DNA of 8,473 nucleotides, taken from the NCBI GenBank assembly GCA_945871415.1, contig CAMBWG010000079.1, positions 1-8,473 of the forward strand. Reading direction: 5' to 3'. The notes beneath the pieces were generated by a model. That model was not told the origin of the DNA, searched no databases, and saw only the letters and a list, made by a program, of their open reading frames with translations. Of this stretch, positions 1 to 7,400 are shown piece by piece. The translations under genes were made by a program, and so were the position numbers. Origin of the DNA: an uncultured Desulfovibrio sp. (lineage in GTDB: Bacteria > Desulfobacterota > Desulfovibrionia > Desulfovibrionales > Desulfovibrionaceae). Numbering within the stretch: the stretch's first letter is position 1; the number at the start of each line of letters is the position of its first letter.

Positions 1-1176
1 GGGCACAGGAGTCACAGGCCCGCCGAAGCCCAGCGGCGGCTGCACATTGCGGGGTTCCCCGGTCTGGAGCAGATGGGCGCTGACTTCACCCGGCCCGGGA
101 ATGAAGTTCGTTTCAGGATTCAGGCTGGCCCACGCAAACCACATGGAATAGATGCCGTACAGTTGCGGCATGGAGGCTCCCTGCAGAGGGCCGGACAAAC
201 CGACGCCTGTGGCGCAATCCCACACGGTTTTTGTCGTGAGGTCAATCAGACGCCCGTCGGCTTCCTTACGGAACAGGAAAGGCTTGCTCCAGATCTGGCG
301 ATCAAAAACGCGAATGACATCCAGCGCCGGATCATGCACAGCCAGCAAAGCCTTGGGGCCTATGAAAAAGTTTACGGCTCCGTTCCGGCGCACATAGTTG
401 ACATCCACGGCTACCAGCCCGACTTCGTTAATCTCCAGACAGAACATGGATGTCTTGGGCGGGAAGCGCCTGTCCTGACGCTGCACGGGATAGGCCAGGT
501 CGTCATTGTGGTAATAGGAATCAGGATTACGGTACTCGCCATAGGGATCGCGCCCATAGGGGCGGCGTCCCGGAGGAACGGCCAGAACGGGGACATGGGG
601 ATACATACGCTTCGCAGCGCCCCAGGTGGTCCAGTAGCAGGGCAGCAGAGGAAGCCCCCGGCCCATGAGCGAACCGTCAAAGGCCATACCCAGTTCCTGA
701 AGCCAGAGGCTGCCGGTATTGCGGTCAATGAGAATGGAGTTGCCGTCAAAAAGACTGCCCTCCACATCCAGCATCAGATTGAAACCGCCCATGTGCGTAT
801 CATAGACGGCCAGAGTGCCGCTGCTGGGACTGTAGGTAATGGCAACGGACTCCCCGTTGATCAGTTCGTTGACGACCTGATGCCAGACCATGATGCGCTG
901 GGGATAAATGCGCGGCCCGTCAGGCAGATCCGCCACAAAGACGATATCGTCGTCTTCCATGGTCAGATTGGCGTCCATGACTCTGTCGTAGCGGGGACGG
1001 TACAGGGCTTCAATGGCGCCGTAGCCGACACTCGTCTTTGTGAGCTTGTTATTGATGGACGACAACTGCCCCATGGTCGTGGGACGGGCCGAAACGGTAT
1101 CGGGCAGCGTGACGGGCAGGGCGGACAGCAGGAAGAACAGGCTTCCCGCAAGGGCGCATTTGCTGCATGCGTTCAT
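1..1176 (-). CDS. Secreted DUF3179-domain protein, C-terminus cut by the window edge
   Basis: Reading the minus strand from the ATG at 1176 gives 392 codons without a stop, so the gene continues beyond position 1. The N-terminus (residues 1-30) looks like a Sec signal peptide: a Lys at 6, a hydrophobic stretch at 8-24 and a V-S-A cleavage site near 30. No lipobox is present, so the product is probably periplasmic or exported. Family hallmarks of DUF3179 follow in order: DDDIVFVADL (75-84), YP-x-RI-x-VWHQVVNE (91-104), the TYSPSS segment (114-119), a Tyr/Arg/Pro-rich YGRDPYGEY segment, RRFPPK, and a late WFAWASLNPET motif. The family has no established biochemical role. The usual Cys of the family's YCP motif is Ser here. 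An SD-like GGAG (1185-1188) lies 8 bases before the ATG. The gene lies 84 bases downstream of rfbD on the same strand and may be co-transcribed. Family call is confident; function is unknown. Confidence 0.85.
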   Translation of the reverse strand, partial: MNACSKCALAGSLFFLLSALPVTLPDTVSARPTTMGQLSSINNKLTKTSVGYGAIEALYRPRYDRVMDANLTMEDDDIVFVADLPDGPRIYPQRIMVWHQVVNELINGESVAITYSPSSGTLAVYDTHMGGFNLMLDVEGSLFDGNSILIDRNTGSLWLQELGMAFDGSLMGRGLPLLPCYWTTWGAAKRMYPHVPVLAVPPGRRPYGRDPYGEYRNPDSYYHNDDLAYPVQRQDRRFPPKTSMFCLEINEVGLVAVDVNYVRRNGAVNFFIGPKALLAVHDPALDVIRVFDRQIWSKPFLFRKEADGRLIDLTTKTVWDCATGVGLSGPLQGASMPQLYGIYSMWFAWASLNPETNFIPGPGEVSAHLLQTGEPRNVQPPLGFGGPVTPVP

Positions 1177-1209
1177 GAGCAATTCTCCAGGGCAAATATG
1201 ACGCGCAAC

Positions 1210-1236
1210 GCATGCCTGAGGCACCGCACGGCATGC
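1210..1236. repeat. Short inverted repeat between rfbD and the DUF3179 gene
   Basis: GCATGCC (1210-1216) and GGCATGC (1230-1236) form a perfect 7-bp inverted repeat around a 13-base loop. Each arm contains the self-palindrome GCATGC. No T-run follows it in the direction of transcription (leftward), so it is not a convincing intrinsic terminator. It could be an RNA hairpin between two co-transcribed genes, or chance. Confidence 0.4.
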
Positions 1237-1260
1237 AAAGAAAAAGAGGCACGAGCTCGA

Positions 1261-2157
1261 CTACTTGCCGGGCTCCAGAGTCTTGCGGGCAAAAAGATAC
1301 GCCCGCAGAGCCTGCGGCCAGGGGCGGGGCTGTCTGCCCAGAAAAGCAGCCAGCTTGTCCGTACAGAGTACCGAGTATTCCGGACGCTTTGCCTTCTGGG
1401 GCCATTCGGACGAGGCTATGGGAATGACACGGCACGGCGCGCTCGTAAGATGCACGGCCTCGCAGGCCAGCTCGCACCAGCTGGCCTCGCCGCTGTTGGT
1501 CACATGCCAGATACCCGGCACGCCGCTGTCGGCTCCCTTTTCCAGCCAGGCTTCCGCCAGACGACTGCTGTACAGCGCCACATCATCGGCAAAACTGGGC
1601 GATCCCACCTGATCGTGCACGACGTTGATCTCATCCCGGCGATGGCAGGCATTGAGGATGGTTTCCACAAAATTCTTGCGGCCATGCCCGAACAGCCATG
1701 CGGTACGCAGCACGCAGGAGCGATCCGGCAGCGCCGCGCGCACAGCCTCTTCCCCTTCCAGCTTGGTGGCGGCATACACGCTCTGCGGGTGCGGCTTGTC
1801 CGTTTCCTTCAGCGGCTGAGAACTCTGGCCGCCAAAGATGAAGTCCGTACTGTAGTGCACCAGCAGCATGGACTCCCGGGACTTGAGAAGGCAGGCAAGC
1901 GACGCAGGCAGGCAGCGATTGACAAGGCGCGCTTCCTCTACATGGTCTTCCGCGTCATCCACCTGCGTCCAGGCGACGGTATTGAAAACCACGTCAGGGC
2001 GGGCGGCGTCCAGCCTTTCCGCAAGAAAGGCGTCATCCAGCAAATTGCCCTGCTGCCGTCCCAGAGTTTCCACGCTCCAGCCACGTTCTGTCAGGATGCG
2101 CACCAGCGCCTGCCCCAGCAGACCCGTTGCGCCGCCCAAAACCAATGCTTTTGCCAT
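1261..2157 (-). CDS. rfbD: dTDP-4-dehydrorhamnose reductase (RmlD/RfbD family)
   Basis: The 298-residue protein has the usual length for RmlD, the last enzyme of dTDP-L-rhamnose synthesis. RmlD reduces dTDP-4-dehydro-L-rhamnose with NAD(P)H in the cytoplasm to supply rhamnose for O-antigen or other glycans. The sequence shows an extended-SDR Rossmann fold: GGATGLLG dinucleotide loop (8-15), NTVAWTQVDDAE (59-70), YSTDFIFGG (102-110) with the catalytic Thr104 and Asp105, and Tyr128-x-x-x-Lys132 in VYAATK. These positions agree with those I recall for the Salmonella enzyme. A late RPEYSVLCTDKL segment is also typical of RmlD. The start has a strong GGAGG (2162-2166) 4 bases upstream and a sigma70-like promoter above it. 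No rfbA, rfbB or rfbC lies in the window, so it is separated from a full rml cluster at least on this side. A related SDR with a different sugar-nucleotide substrate is possible but less likely. Confidence 0.9.
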   Translation of the reverse strand: MAKALVLGGATGLLGQALVRILTERGWSVETLGRQQGNLLDDAFLAERLDAARPDVVFNTVAWTQVDDAEDHVEEARLVNRCLPASLACLLKSRESMLLVHYSTDFIFGGQSSQPLKETDKPHPQSVYAATKLEGEEAVRAALPDRSCVLRTAWLFGHGRKNFVETILNACHRRDEINVVHDQVGSPSFADDVALYSSRLAEAWLEKGADSGVPGIWHVTNSGEASWCELACEAVHLTSAPCRVIPIASSEWPQKAKRPEYSVLCTDKLAAFLGRQPRPWPQALRAYLFARKTLEPGK

Positions 2158-2183
2158 AGCGCCTCCGCATAAGATTCGGGCCT

Positions 2184-2212
2184 ACTTTAGCCGCCGCGCG
2201 AAGCCCGGTCAA
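2184..2212 (-). promoter_or_regulatory. Sigma70-like promoter for rfbD
   Basis: On the minus strand, TTGACC (2207-2212) is a 5/6 match to the -35 box. Exactly 17 bases on, TAAAGT (2184-2189) is a 4/6 match to the -10 box. The start of transcription would fall near 2177, giving a leader of about 20 bases that contains the GGAGG ribosome binding site of rfbD. This is motif matching only, but spacing and position are ideal. Confidence 0.6.
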
Positions 2213-2223
2213 TACGCAACGCC

Positions 2224-2252
2224 TTGCGTCGCCTCGACAACTGACGTACAAA
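2224..2252 (+). promoter_or_regulatory. Weak candidate promoter for cbiK
   Basis: TTGCGT (2224-2229, 3/6 match to -35) and TACAAA (2247-2252, 4/6 match to -10) are 17 bases apart on the plus strand. Transcription would start about at the A of the cbiK ATG (2259), implying a leaderless or nearly leaderless message. No SD-like sequence lies upstream of that ATG, which fits. The boxes are weak and chance is a real alternative. Confidence 0.25.
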
Positions 2253-2258
2253 CGCCCT

Positions 2259-3035
2259 ATGAGGCGCGCCATCCTTCTTATTGCTTACGGCCCGAGCAGC
2301 ATGCAGGGCAGAGCCGCTCTGGGAACCTTTGACGCCCGGGTGCGGCGGATGTTCCCCGGTCTGCCCGTACGCTGGGCCTATTCGTCCCTGCTCATGCGCC
2401 GGCGCCTTGCCGAGGCCAGACAGAAAAGCGATTCCGTCGCCAAGGCTCTGCAACGTCTGCGCCTTGAAAATTTTTCTTCCGTGGCCTTGCAGCCCCTGCA
2501 AACCATTTGCGGCGCGGAATATACGCAGGTAAGTCTTGCCGCAGAGGAAGCGGACAGCGCCGATTTTCAGGTGCGTCTGGGCATGCCGCTGCTGCATTCC
2601 GACGACGATATTCTGCGGGCGGCAGATGCCGTGACGCGTCACCTGCCGCCCGGGCGGGAACCCCGGGAAGATGTCGTTCTCATGGGGCATGGTGCGCGCC
2701 ATGCGGCCGCGGCCCGCTATCTTGCGCTGGATACGGCTGTCCGGCAGCTGGATGCCCATGTTCATGTCGGCGTCATGAACGGGGAAAATGATCTGGATGC
2801 GCTGCTGCCGCGTCTGACATCCTCCCGGGTATGGCTGCTGCCGCTGCTGTCCGTCATCGGGCGGCACGCTCAGGAGGACATGGCCGGCAACGATGCCCGG
2901 AGCTGGCGCAACCGCATTGAAGCCGCGGGGCACAGCTGTACGCCCGTGCTGCGGGGTCTTGCGGAATACGAGGCCTTTGCCGCCCTCTGGCTGCGCCATC
3001 TCGAACAGGCGGTAGCGACTCTGCAATGTTCCTGA
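2259..3035 (+). CDS. cbiK: Sirohydrochlorin cobaltochelatase, anaerobic CbiK type
   Basis: The 258-residue product matches the class II chelatase CbiK, which inserts Co2+ into sirohydrochlorin early in anaerobic cobalamin synthesis without ATP. The order of motifs is diagnostic: an N-terminal strand ILLIAYGPS (5-13), AYSS (40-43), QPLQTICGAEY (78-88) with Glu87, LGMPLL (107-112), MGHGARH (142-148) with His144, LLPLLSVIGRHAQEDMAGND (193-212) with His203, and SWRNRIEAAG. His144 and His203 are the expected metal-binding or catalytic pair, with Glu87 assisting. There is no signal peptide, so this is a cytoplasmic form; Desulfovibrio species are known to carry both cytoplasmic and periplasmic CbiK. 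The residue before His203 is Arg, where related enzymes usually have Asp. The ATG at 2259 matches the family N-terminus, and no in-frame ATG, GTG or TTG was found in the stretch checked just upstream (2223-2258). No SD is visible. No cobalamin riboswitch or other cbi gene is visible nearby. Confidence 0.88.
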   Translation: MRRAILLIAYGPSSMQGRAALGTFDARVRRMFPGLPVRWAYSSLLMRRRLAEARQKSDSVAKALQRLRLENFSSVALQPLQTICGAEYTQVSLAAEEADSADFQVRLGMPLLHSDDDILRAADAVTRHLPPGREPREDVVLMGHGARHAAAARYLALDTAVRQLDAHVHVGVMNGENDLDALLPRLTSSRVWLLPLLSVIGRHAQEDMAGNDARSWRNRIEAAGHSCTPVLRGLAEYEAFAALWLRHLEQAVATLQCS

Positions 3036-3057
3036 ACCTGTCAAGGACGTTTTCGAC

Positions 3058-3079
3058 GCCGCAGACATGCGCCTGCGGC
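3058..3079 (+). terminator. Weak terminator-like hairpin after cbiK
   Basis: GCCGCAG (3058-3064) pairs perfectly with CTGCGGC (3073-3079) around an 8-base loop, 22 bases after the cbiK stop. Only a short TTTT follows, five bases later. It could attenuate read-through into the lipoprotein gene, but it lacks the long U-tract of a strong intrinsic terminator. Confidence 0.3.
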
Positions 3080-3108
3080 CGCCATTTTCCCCACCATGTT
3101 TAACCCAC

Positions 3109-3113
3109 AAGGA
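3109..3113 (+). promoter_or_regulatory. Ribosome binding site fixing the lipoprotein start
   Basis: AAGGA lies 6 bases before the ATG at 3120. An in-frame ATG at 3096 would add eight residues ahead of the basic start of the signal peptide and has no SD, so 3120 is the better start. Confidence 0.7.
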
Positions 3114-3119
3114 TTTCAC

Positions 3120-3974
3120 ATGAAAAAGGCCCTGTACACGACAATGGCGGTTCTGTCATGCACGGCTCTTCTGAGCGGCTGCTTTGGCGGCGGAACCAGC
3201 ACGCGCACAGATGAAACGCTCGACGCGGGCGTTGCGGCGCAGGCTCCCGCCGGGGCCAACCGCTTCAATCCCTGGATGCAGAACACCCTGCCCAATACCC
3301 GGGAACTCTCGACGGACGGTCGCGTCATGGTCGGCGGCATGGGCGGCACGGCCCAGAGCATTCAGGGAGAAGCCGCGCATCGCGCGCACTGGAAAGAGGA
3401 AGTCTATCCCGTTGTCTACGGCAACAAGCAGGCCCCGCATGAAATCCTTGTGCTGCTCGACTTCGCCGCTCCCGACAGCGAAAAGGTCTGGACGCAGGTT
3501 CGCAAGGCCGCGCGCTCCCTTTCCGGCGATCAGACGAAGATCGTCGTTTTCGGCAACAGCAGGGAAAATTACGGCACGGACCTCATGGGTCTTGCCATCT
3601 GGCTTTCCTACTCCCGCCCCTCGCAGGCCATGCCCTACCTGGATTATGCCCTGCAAAGCTGGAATGCCGTCAAGGCCGCCCAGCGCAAGACCCGCGGCAA
3701 GGCCGTGCCCTTCAGAACCGAATATGACGCAACCGTCAAGGCCTCGGACTTCCCCATTCACTACAGCTATTTTTCCCGCCTGAATCCGCCGGTTCCCGCG
3801 GCCCAGCAGCCCGATGTGGCCCGTTACTGCTATGACGCCGGCAACGTCAACATGTATCAGGCCGCCCAGCTGGCCCGCTACTACGGCGTGCAGACGCTGC
3901 CTGCCGTCATCGTGGACGGCCGGCTTCTGCAGGACGATCCCGATGCCGACGAGATCCTTTCGGCCCTGAAGTAG
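3120..3974 (+). CDS. Lipoprotein with a DsbA/thioredoxin-like domain lacking the CXXC motif
   Basis: The 284-residue product starts with a lipoprotein signal peptide: MKK, a hydrophobic core, then the lipobox L-S-G-C with Cys21 as the lipidated residue. Residue +2 is Phe, not Asp, which favours outer-membrane sorting. A low-complexity, Gly/Ala-rich linker runs to about residue 85. From about 95 the chain reads like a DsbA-type thioredoxin fold: a strand EILVLLDF (108-115), a helix start APDSEKVW where the redox CXXC would sit, a helical insertion (about 140-175), and a C-terminal GVQTLPAVIVDGRLL with the cis-proline at Pro261. No CXXC is present. The only cysteine of the mature domain besides Cys21 is Cys237. 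Thiol-disulfide exchange is therefore unlikely, and a binding or chaperone role is a guess. The gene follows cbiK by 84 bases and ends in its own strong terminator. Fold assignment is from motif order and moderately sure. Confidence 0.75.
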   Translation: MKKALYTTMAVLSCTALLSGCFGGGTSTRTDETLDAGVAAQAPAGANRFNPWMQNTLPNTRELSTDGRVMVGGMGGTAQSIQGEAAHRAHWKEEVYPVVYGNKQAPHEILVLLDFAAPDSEKVWTQVRKAARSLSGDQTKIVVFGNSRENYGTDLMGLAIWLSYSRPSQAMPYLDYALQSWNAVKAAQRKTRGKAVPFRTEYDATVKASDFPIHYSYFSRLNPPVPAAQQPDVARYCYDAGNVNMYQAAQLARYYGVQTLPAVIVDGRLLQDDPDADEILSALK

Positions 3975-3996
3975 AAAAAATCGCTTTTACCATTCT

Positions 3997-4049
3997 CCGG
4001 GGGAAGGCTCATTCCGTCTCACAGGAAGAGCCTTTCCCCGGCTTTTTTT
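3997..4049 (+). terminator. Strong Rho-independent terminator after the lipoprotein gene
   Basis: A 14-bp stem pairs 3997-4010 with 4028-4041, perfect except for one G-U wobble, around a 17-base loop. It is followed by C and seven T residues (4043-4049). It lies 22 bases after the lipoprotein stop and insulates the large downstream gene. The opposite strand lacks a T-run beside the stem, so it works in one direction. Confidence 0.92.
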
Positions 4050-4411
4050 CAGAGGCAGGGAAGGCCGCCAGTCGCAGCGCCGTCCGCCGACGACAACCGC
4101 CCGGGTCAGCCCGCGCCGGAACGCCGCCACGACATGATATTTTTTCCTCGCTTATGCGGCGGAAAAGCTCTTTTACCACGTTTTGCCTTTGAAAAGGCAA
4201 ACCGCGAGTCTCTCTTTTTGCGTTTCTGGAACTTTCGTGGTAGTGTCAAATTAATAATCTCCCTTTTATACCGTAAAAACGCCGACGGCTCCGGCAGCGG
4301 AGAAACGCGCCGTTCTCATGAACTCTTCTCCGCAAACGTCCTCCCGGGAAACAGATTTTCCATCCCGTCACAACGGCATGCCGCCGTTGAGCGAACAAAG
4401 CGCAGGCTTCC
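4050..4411. other. Non-coding gap upstream of the large EAL gene
   Basis: No gene is supported in these bases; short reading frames here lack an SD and have no recognisable product. The left part (4050-4135) is GC-rich. From about 4135 to 4282 the sequence becomes clearly richer in A and T than its surroundings, which is where a promoter for the downstream gene is expected. Candidate -10 boxes are AATAAT (4253-4258, 5/6) and TATACC (4267-4272, 4/6). The second has GTGTCA (4243-4248, 4/6 to -35) at an 18-base spacing. Neither is convincing. Either would give a 5' leader of well over 100 bases. I see no clear riboswitch. Confidence 0.5.
4182..4201. repeat. Nine-bp palindrome upstream of the EAL gene
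   Basis: TTTGCCTTT (4182-4190) and AAAGGCAAA (4193-4201) are perfect inverted copies separated by two bases (GA). This tight symmetry is more like a dimeric repressor or activator site than a terminator; no T-run follows directly. It lies about 50-70 bases upstream of the candidate -10 boxes. Confidence 0.45.
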
Positions 4412-7400
4412 ATGACGAACAACGATCATGACGGCATTTTTGAAAAAGCGGCGCTGGCCGTTCGCGTCTCCGAACGTCTGCGTCAGATGACGCCCGGCGC
4501 ATTGTGCGCGGTCTACATGATAGACATTGATAATTTCCGATTCGTCAACCGCACTCTGGGGCGTGACGTCGGGGATCATCTGCTGCGGCGCACCGTCCGC
4601 CTTCTGAACGAACGCTTCTTTTCCACGGGCGTGACGGGCAGACTGGCGGACGACGTCTTTCTGGCCGTGCGCTTTGACGTTGCCTCGGAAGAAGAAGCGC
4701 GGCGTACCGCGGCGGAACTCTGCGACGCACTTCGCTACACCGTGGCCGGGCCCTCCCCCCTCACCACCAGCGCCAGCATCGGCCTCCATGTGACTGTCGG
4801 CGTCGAGAGCTGCTTTGAAAATCTTGTGCGCCATGCCGGAACTCAGCTGCTTCTGGCCAAGATGCGCGGCAAAAACCAGTTTGCCCTGACAACTCCGGAC
4901 TCCGGCGAGCAGGATTGTCCGGATGCGCGCATTGCCGAAGCCATACGGCTCCATATCATTCTGGAGCGGAGCGACGGCTGGGTATCGCTGCTGGAACTGG
5001 GCGAAGAGTCACGCCTGCTCTACGCCAGTCACGGTTTTTTCGCGCTGCTGGGCAGAAAGCAGGAAGATATCGCCCTGCCCTGCACCCTGCGCAGTCTTGG
5101 TATCCCTTCCGACACCCTGTGCGACCATGAACGCATTCTGCGCGAAGGTGCGCTCCGGGGCGACAGCGTGGTGGAACATGCCTGGAAGCTGTGCGCAGGG
5201 GGCAAAGAACGCTGGATTTACGATCGCGCGCTGCGCCTCGACAATTTCGGGGGCGAACACCCCGTTATGCTCATTGTTTCCAGTGATGTTTCCGCACGCA
5301 AACAGCAGGAACAGGAAACGCGCGAAGCCTATGAACGCCTGCACGCGCTCTATACCGAAACCTCCGCCCGCCTGTGGGAAGTGGACGTTGATACGCGGAG
5401 CTTCCGCCTGTTTGACGATCGCGCCCGGGCAGATACGGCAAAAAGCGGTGATTTCCCGCTCTCTCTGCTGGAATCCGGCATGATTCATGCCGACTCCTCC
5501 GCCCTTTTCAAGGTCTTTGCCGACGGCCTGCTGCAGGGGAAGGAAGAGGACAGGGGCATCTTCGCCGTCCGTCTCCCGCCCGCGGACATTTACCGCTGGA
5601 TGTCCATTTCCTACCGCAAGGTCTGCGACGACTGCGGCAGAAGCCACAAGGTGATCGGAACCCTCATTCCCCATACATCGGGCAGCGTCCGCAGCTCCCT
5701 GCTGCAAAAAAGCCTGATGCAGGAAATGCTGCGCCCCTCGCTTCTTGCGTATCAGCGCGTCAACCTGACCCGGAACATGGTCGATGACCGCTGGGAACGC
5801 AATCAGCCCGGTGATCTCTTTGTCCAGCCTGTGCAGTATTCGGATACGGTGCACGCTCAGGAGGCGCATCTCTACGATAAGGGCGACGCAGCCCCCCACA
5901 ATGCGCGCTTTTCCCGGGAGCATCTGCTCAATGCCTTTGTGCGCGGGCAGCGCTGGGTTGTCATGGAATACCGCCGCATTGACGACAAGGGCGCCATTGC
6001 CTGGGTTTCCCATGCCGTCTGCATGGCGCGCGATCCGGTTTCCCACGACGTCTATGGTTTCATCTTTGTGCGGGACGTGGAGCGGCGCCGGGCCTGGAAT
6101 GTGGCTCAGGAGCTGACCTCCGCCCGCAACGACGTCACCATGCTTTACAAAATGCCCCTTGACAGCGCGCTGAAAAAAATGCTGGCGACCTCGGAAAAAG
6201 ACGGTGGCATGCTGGCGCTGATCAGCATTACGGGCGTTGAAGGAACCTCCGTGGAAGAGATGAAGCCCATTGTAGCCACATCCTTTGCCGTGGCGCTGGA
6301 CGACGATGCCGTTGTGGGGAACTTCTGCAGCAACCATTTAATCTGCCTCTTTCCCAATGTCGTTTCGTGTCAGGAAGCACGGCAGAAGCTGGAAAATGCC
6401 TTCATCTTCACCCATCGGGCACTTTCCGACACGCCGCTGTCCGAAAGCATCCGCTTTGTTGCCGCCCTGAGCGACTGCCGCGCGCTGGGGGGCAATATCG
6501 GGAACGCGCTCTGCCAGATGCGCCGTCAGTGCGACCGGCAAGGCGATGCCGTGGCGGATCGCGTCTTTCTCATGGATGAGATCCCCGCCTTCGATCTTGA
6601 TTACACAGGGGGGGACATCTCCGCTCCCGGGCAGGAACAGGCCGTTCTGTCCGGCAACGACAGTCAGGAAGCCTTTTCCTGCCTGTCCGTCATGGCCAGC
6701 GCCGTTTCGCCGGATGCGGCCCTTGCCGGTTTTCTGCGGCATCTCGGAAATTACTATCAGGCGGATCGTGCCTATACGCTCGCCATTCTGGAAAACGGTA
6801 CTTCCGTCGAGGCGCTGCACGAATGGACGGCCGCAGGTAAAATCAGCATCAAGCGCAGCCTGACCGGCATGCCGCTGGACAGGATTCCGCTGCTTGTCGC
6901 CAGCCTGCGGCGGCAGAAGTCCCTGTTCCAGACAAGCGGCAAAACGTTTTCTCCGGGGACAGCCGCCGAAAAAGTCTGGAGCTACAGGGTGTTTCCGCTT
7001 CTGGGCAGTCCTCTGGGCGTGACCGGTTTTCTCTGTTTTGAAAATCCCAAGCGCTCTCAGGACAGCACCAGCGTCATCGACGCGCTCATGCCGCATATCC
7101 TGCGGGAATGGGGAAAGGTCCTCCAGGCGCCGCTCCAGCTGGAGGAAGCCGGGCCGAAACCGCTTCAGGATCTGAATGCCTACCGGGCCGCCATTCCTCA
7201 TCTCGATTCCCGCAGTTACGGCAGCATGGGAGTCTTTTCCGTGGATGTGCCCCAGATGACGGCGCTCAGCAGACGCTACAGCTTCAGCTACGGGCACAGG
7301 ATTCTGCGGGACGTGACGCAGGCGCTGATCGGTGCGTTCGACAGCAAGCTGCTGTTCCGCGTCTGGGATACGGAATTCATCGCTCTCTGTCCCAATCTGG

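Noticed and set aside
73..2172. A 699-codon open frame on the plus strand opposite rfbD and the DUF3179 gene
   Set aside because: It lies antisense to two genes with clear family motifs, crosses their intergenic gap, and its translation has no recognisable domain. Long antisense frames are expected in GC-rich coding DNA.
2158..2258. Cobalamin riboswitch ahead of cbiK
   Set aside because: The gap is only 101 bases, much of it taken by the rfbD promoter, and no B12-box-like sequence is visible.
2187..3119. A 310-codon minus-strand frame opposite cbiK
   Set aside because: cbiK is strongly supported by chelatase motifs; the antisense product is basic and featureless and overlaps the rfbD promoter.
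4009..4200. A 63-codon minus-strand frame in the gap
   Set aside because: It ends inside the intrinsic terminator of the lipoprotein gene and has no recognisable product.
4194..4203. GGCAAACC, which resembles a core segment of the c-di-GMP-I riboswitch, upstream of a c-di-GMP gene
   Set aside because: The GNRA-capped stem and the conserved GACGCAAAGCC-like partner segment are absent downstream, and the bases are explained by the 9-bp palindrome.
4134..4415. A 93-codon plus-strand frame whose stop overlaps the start of the EAL gene (ATGA)
   Set aside because: The overlap looks like translational coupling, but there is no SD, no recognisable product, and it runs through the palindrome and the AT-rich promoter-like zone.
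5009..6337. A 442-codon minus-strand frame opposite the PAS region
   Set aside because: It is a shadow of the large plus-strand gene, with no recognisable motif in its translation.
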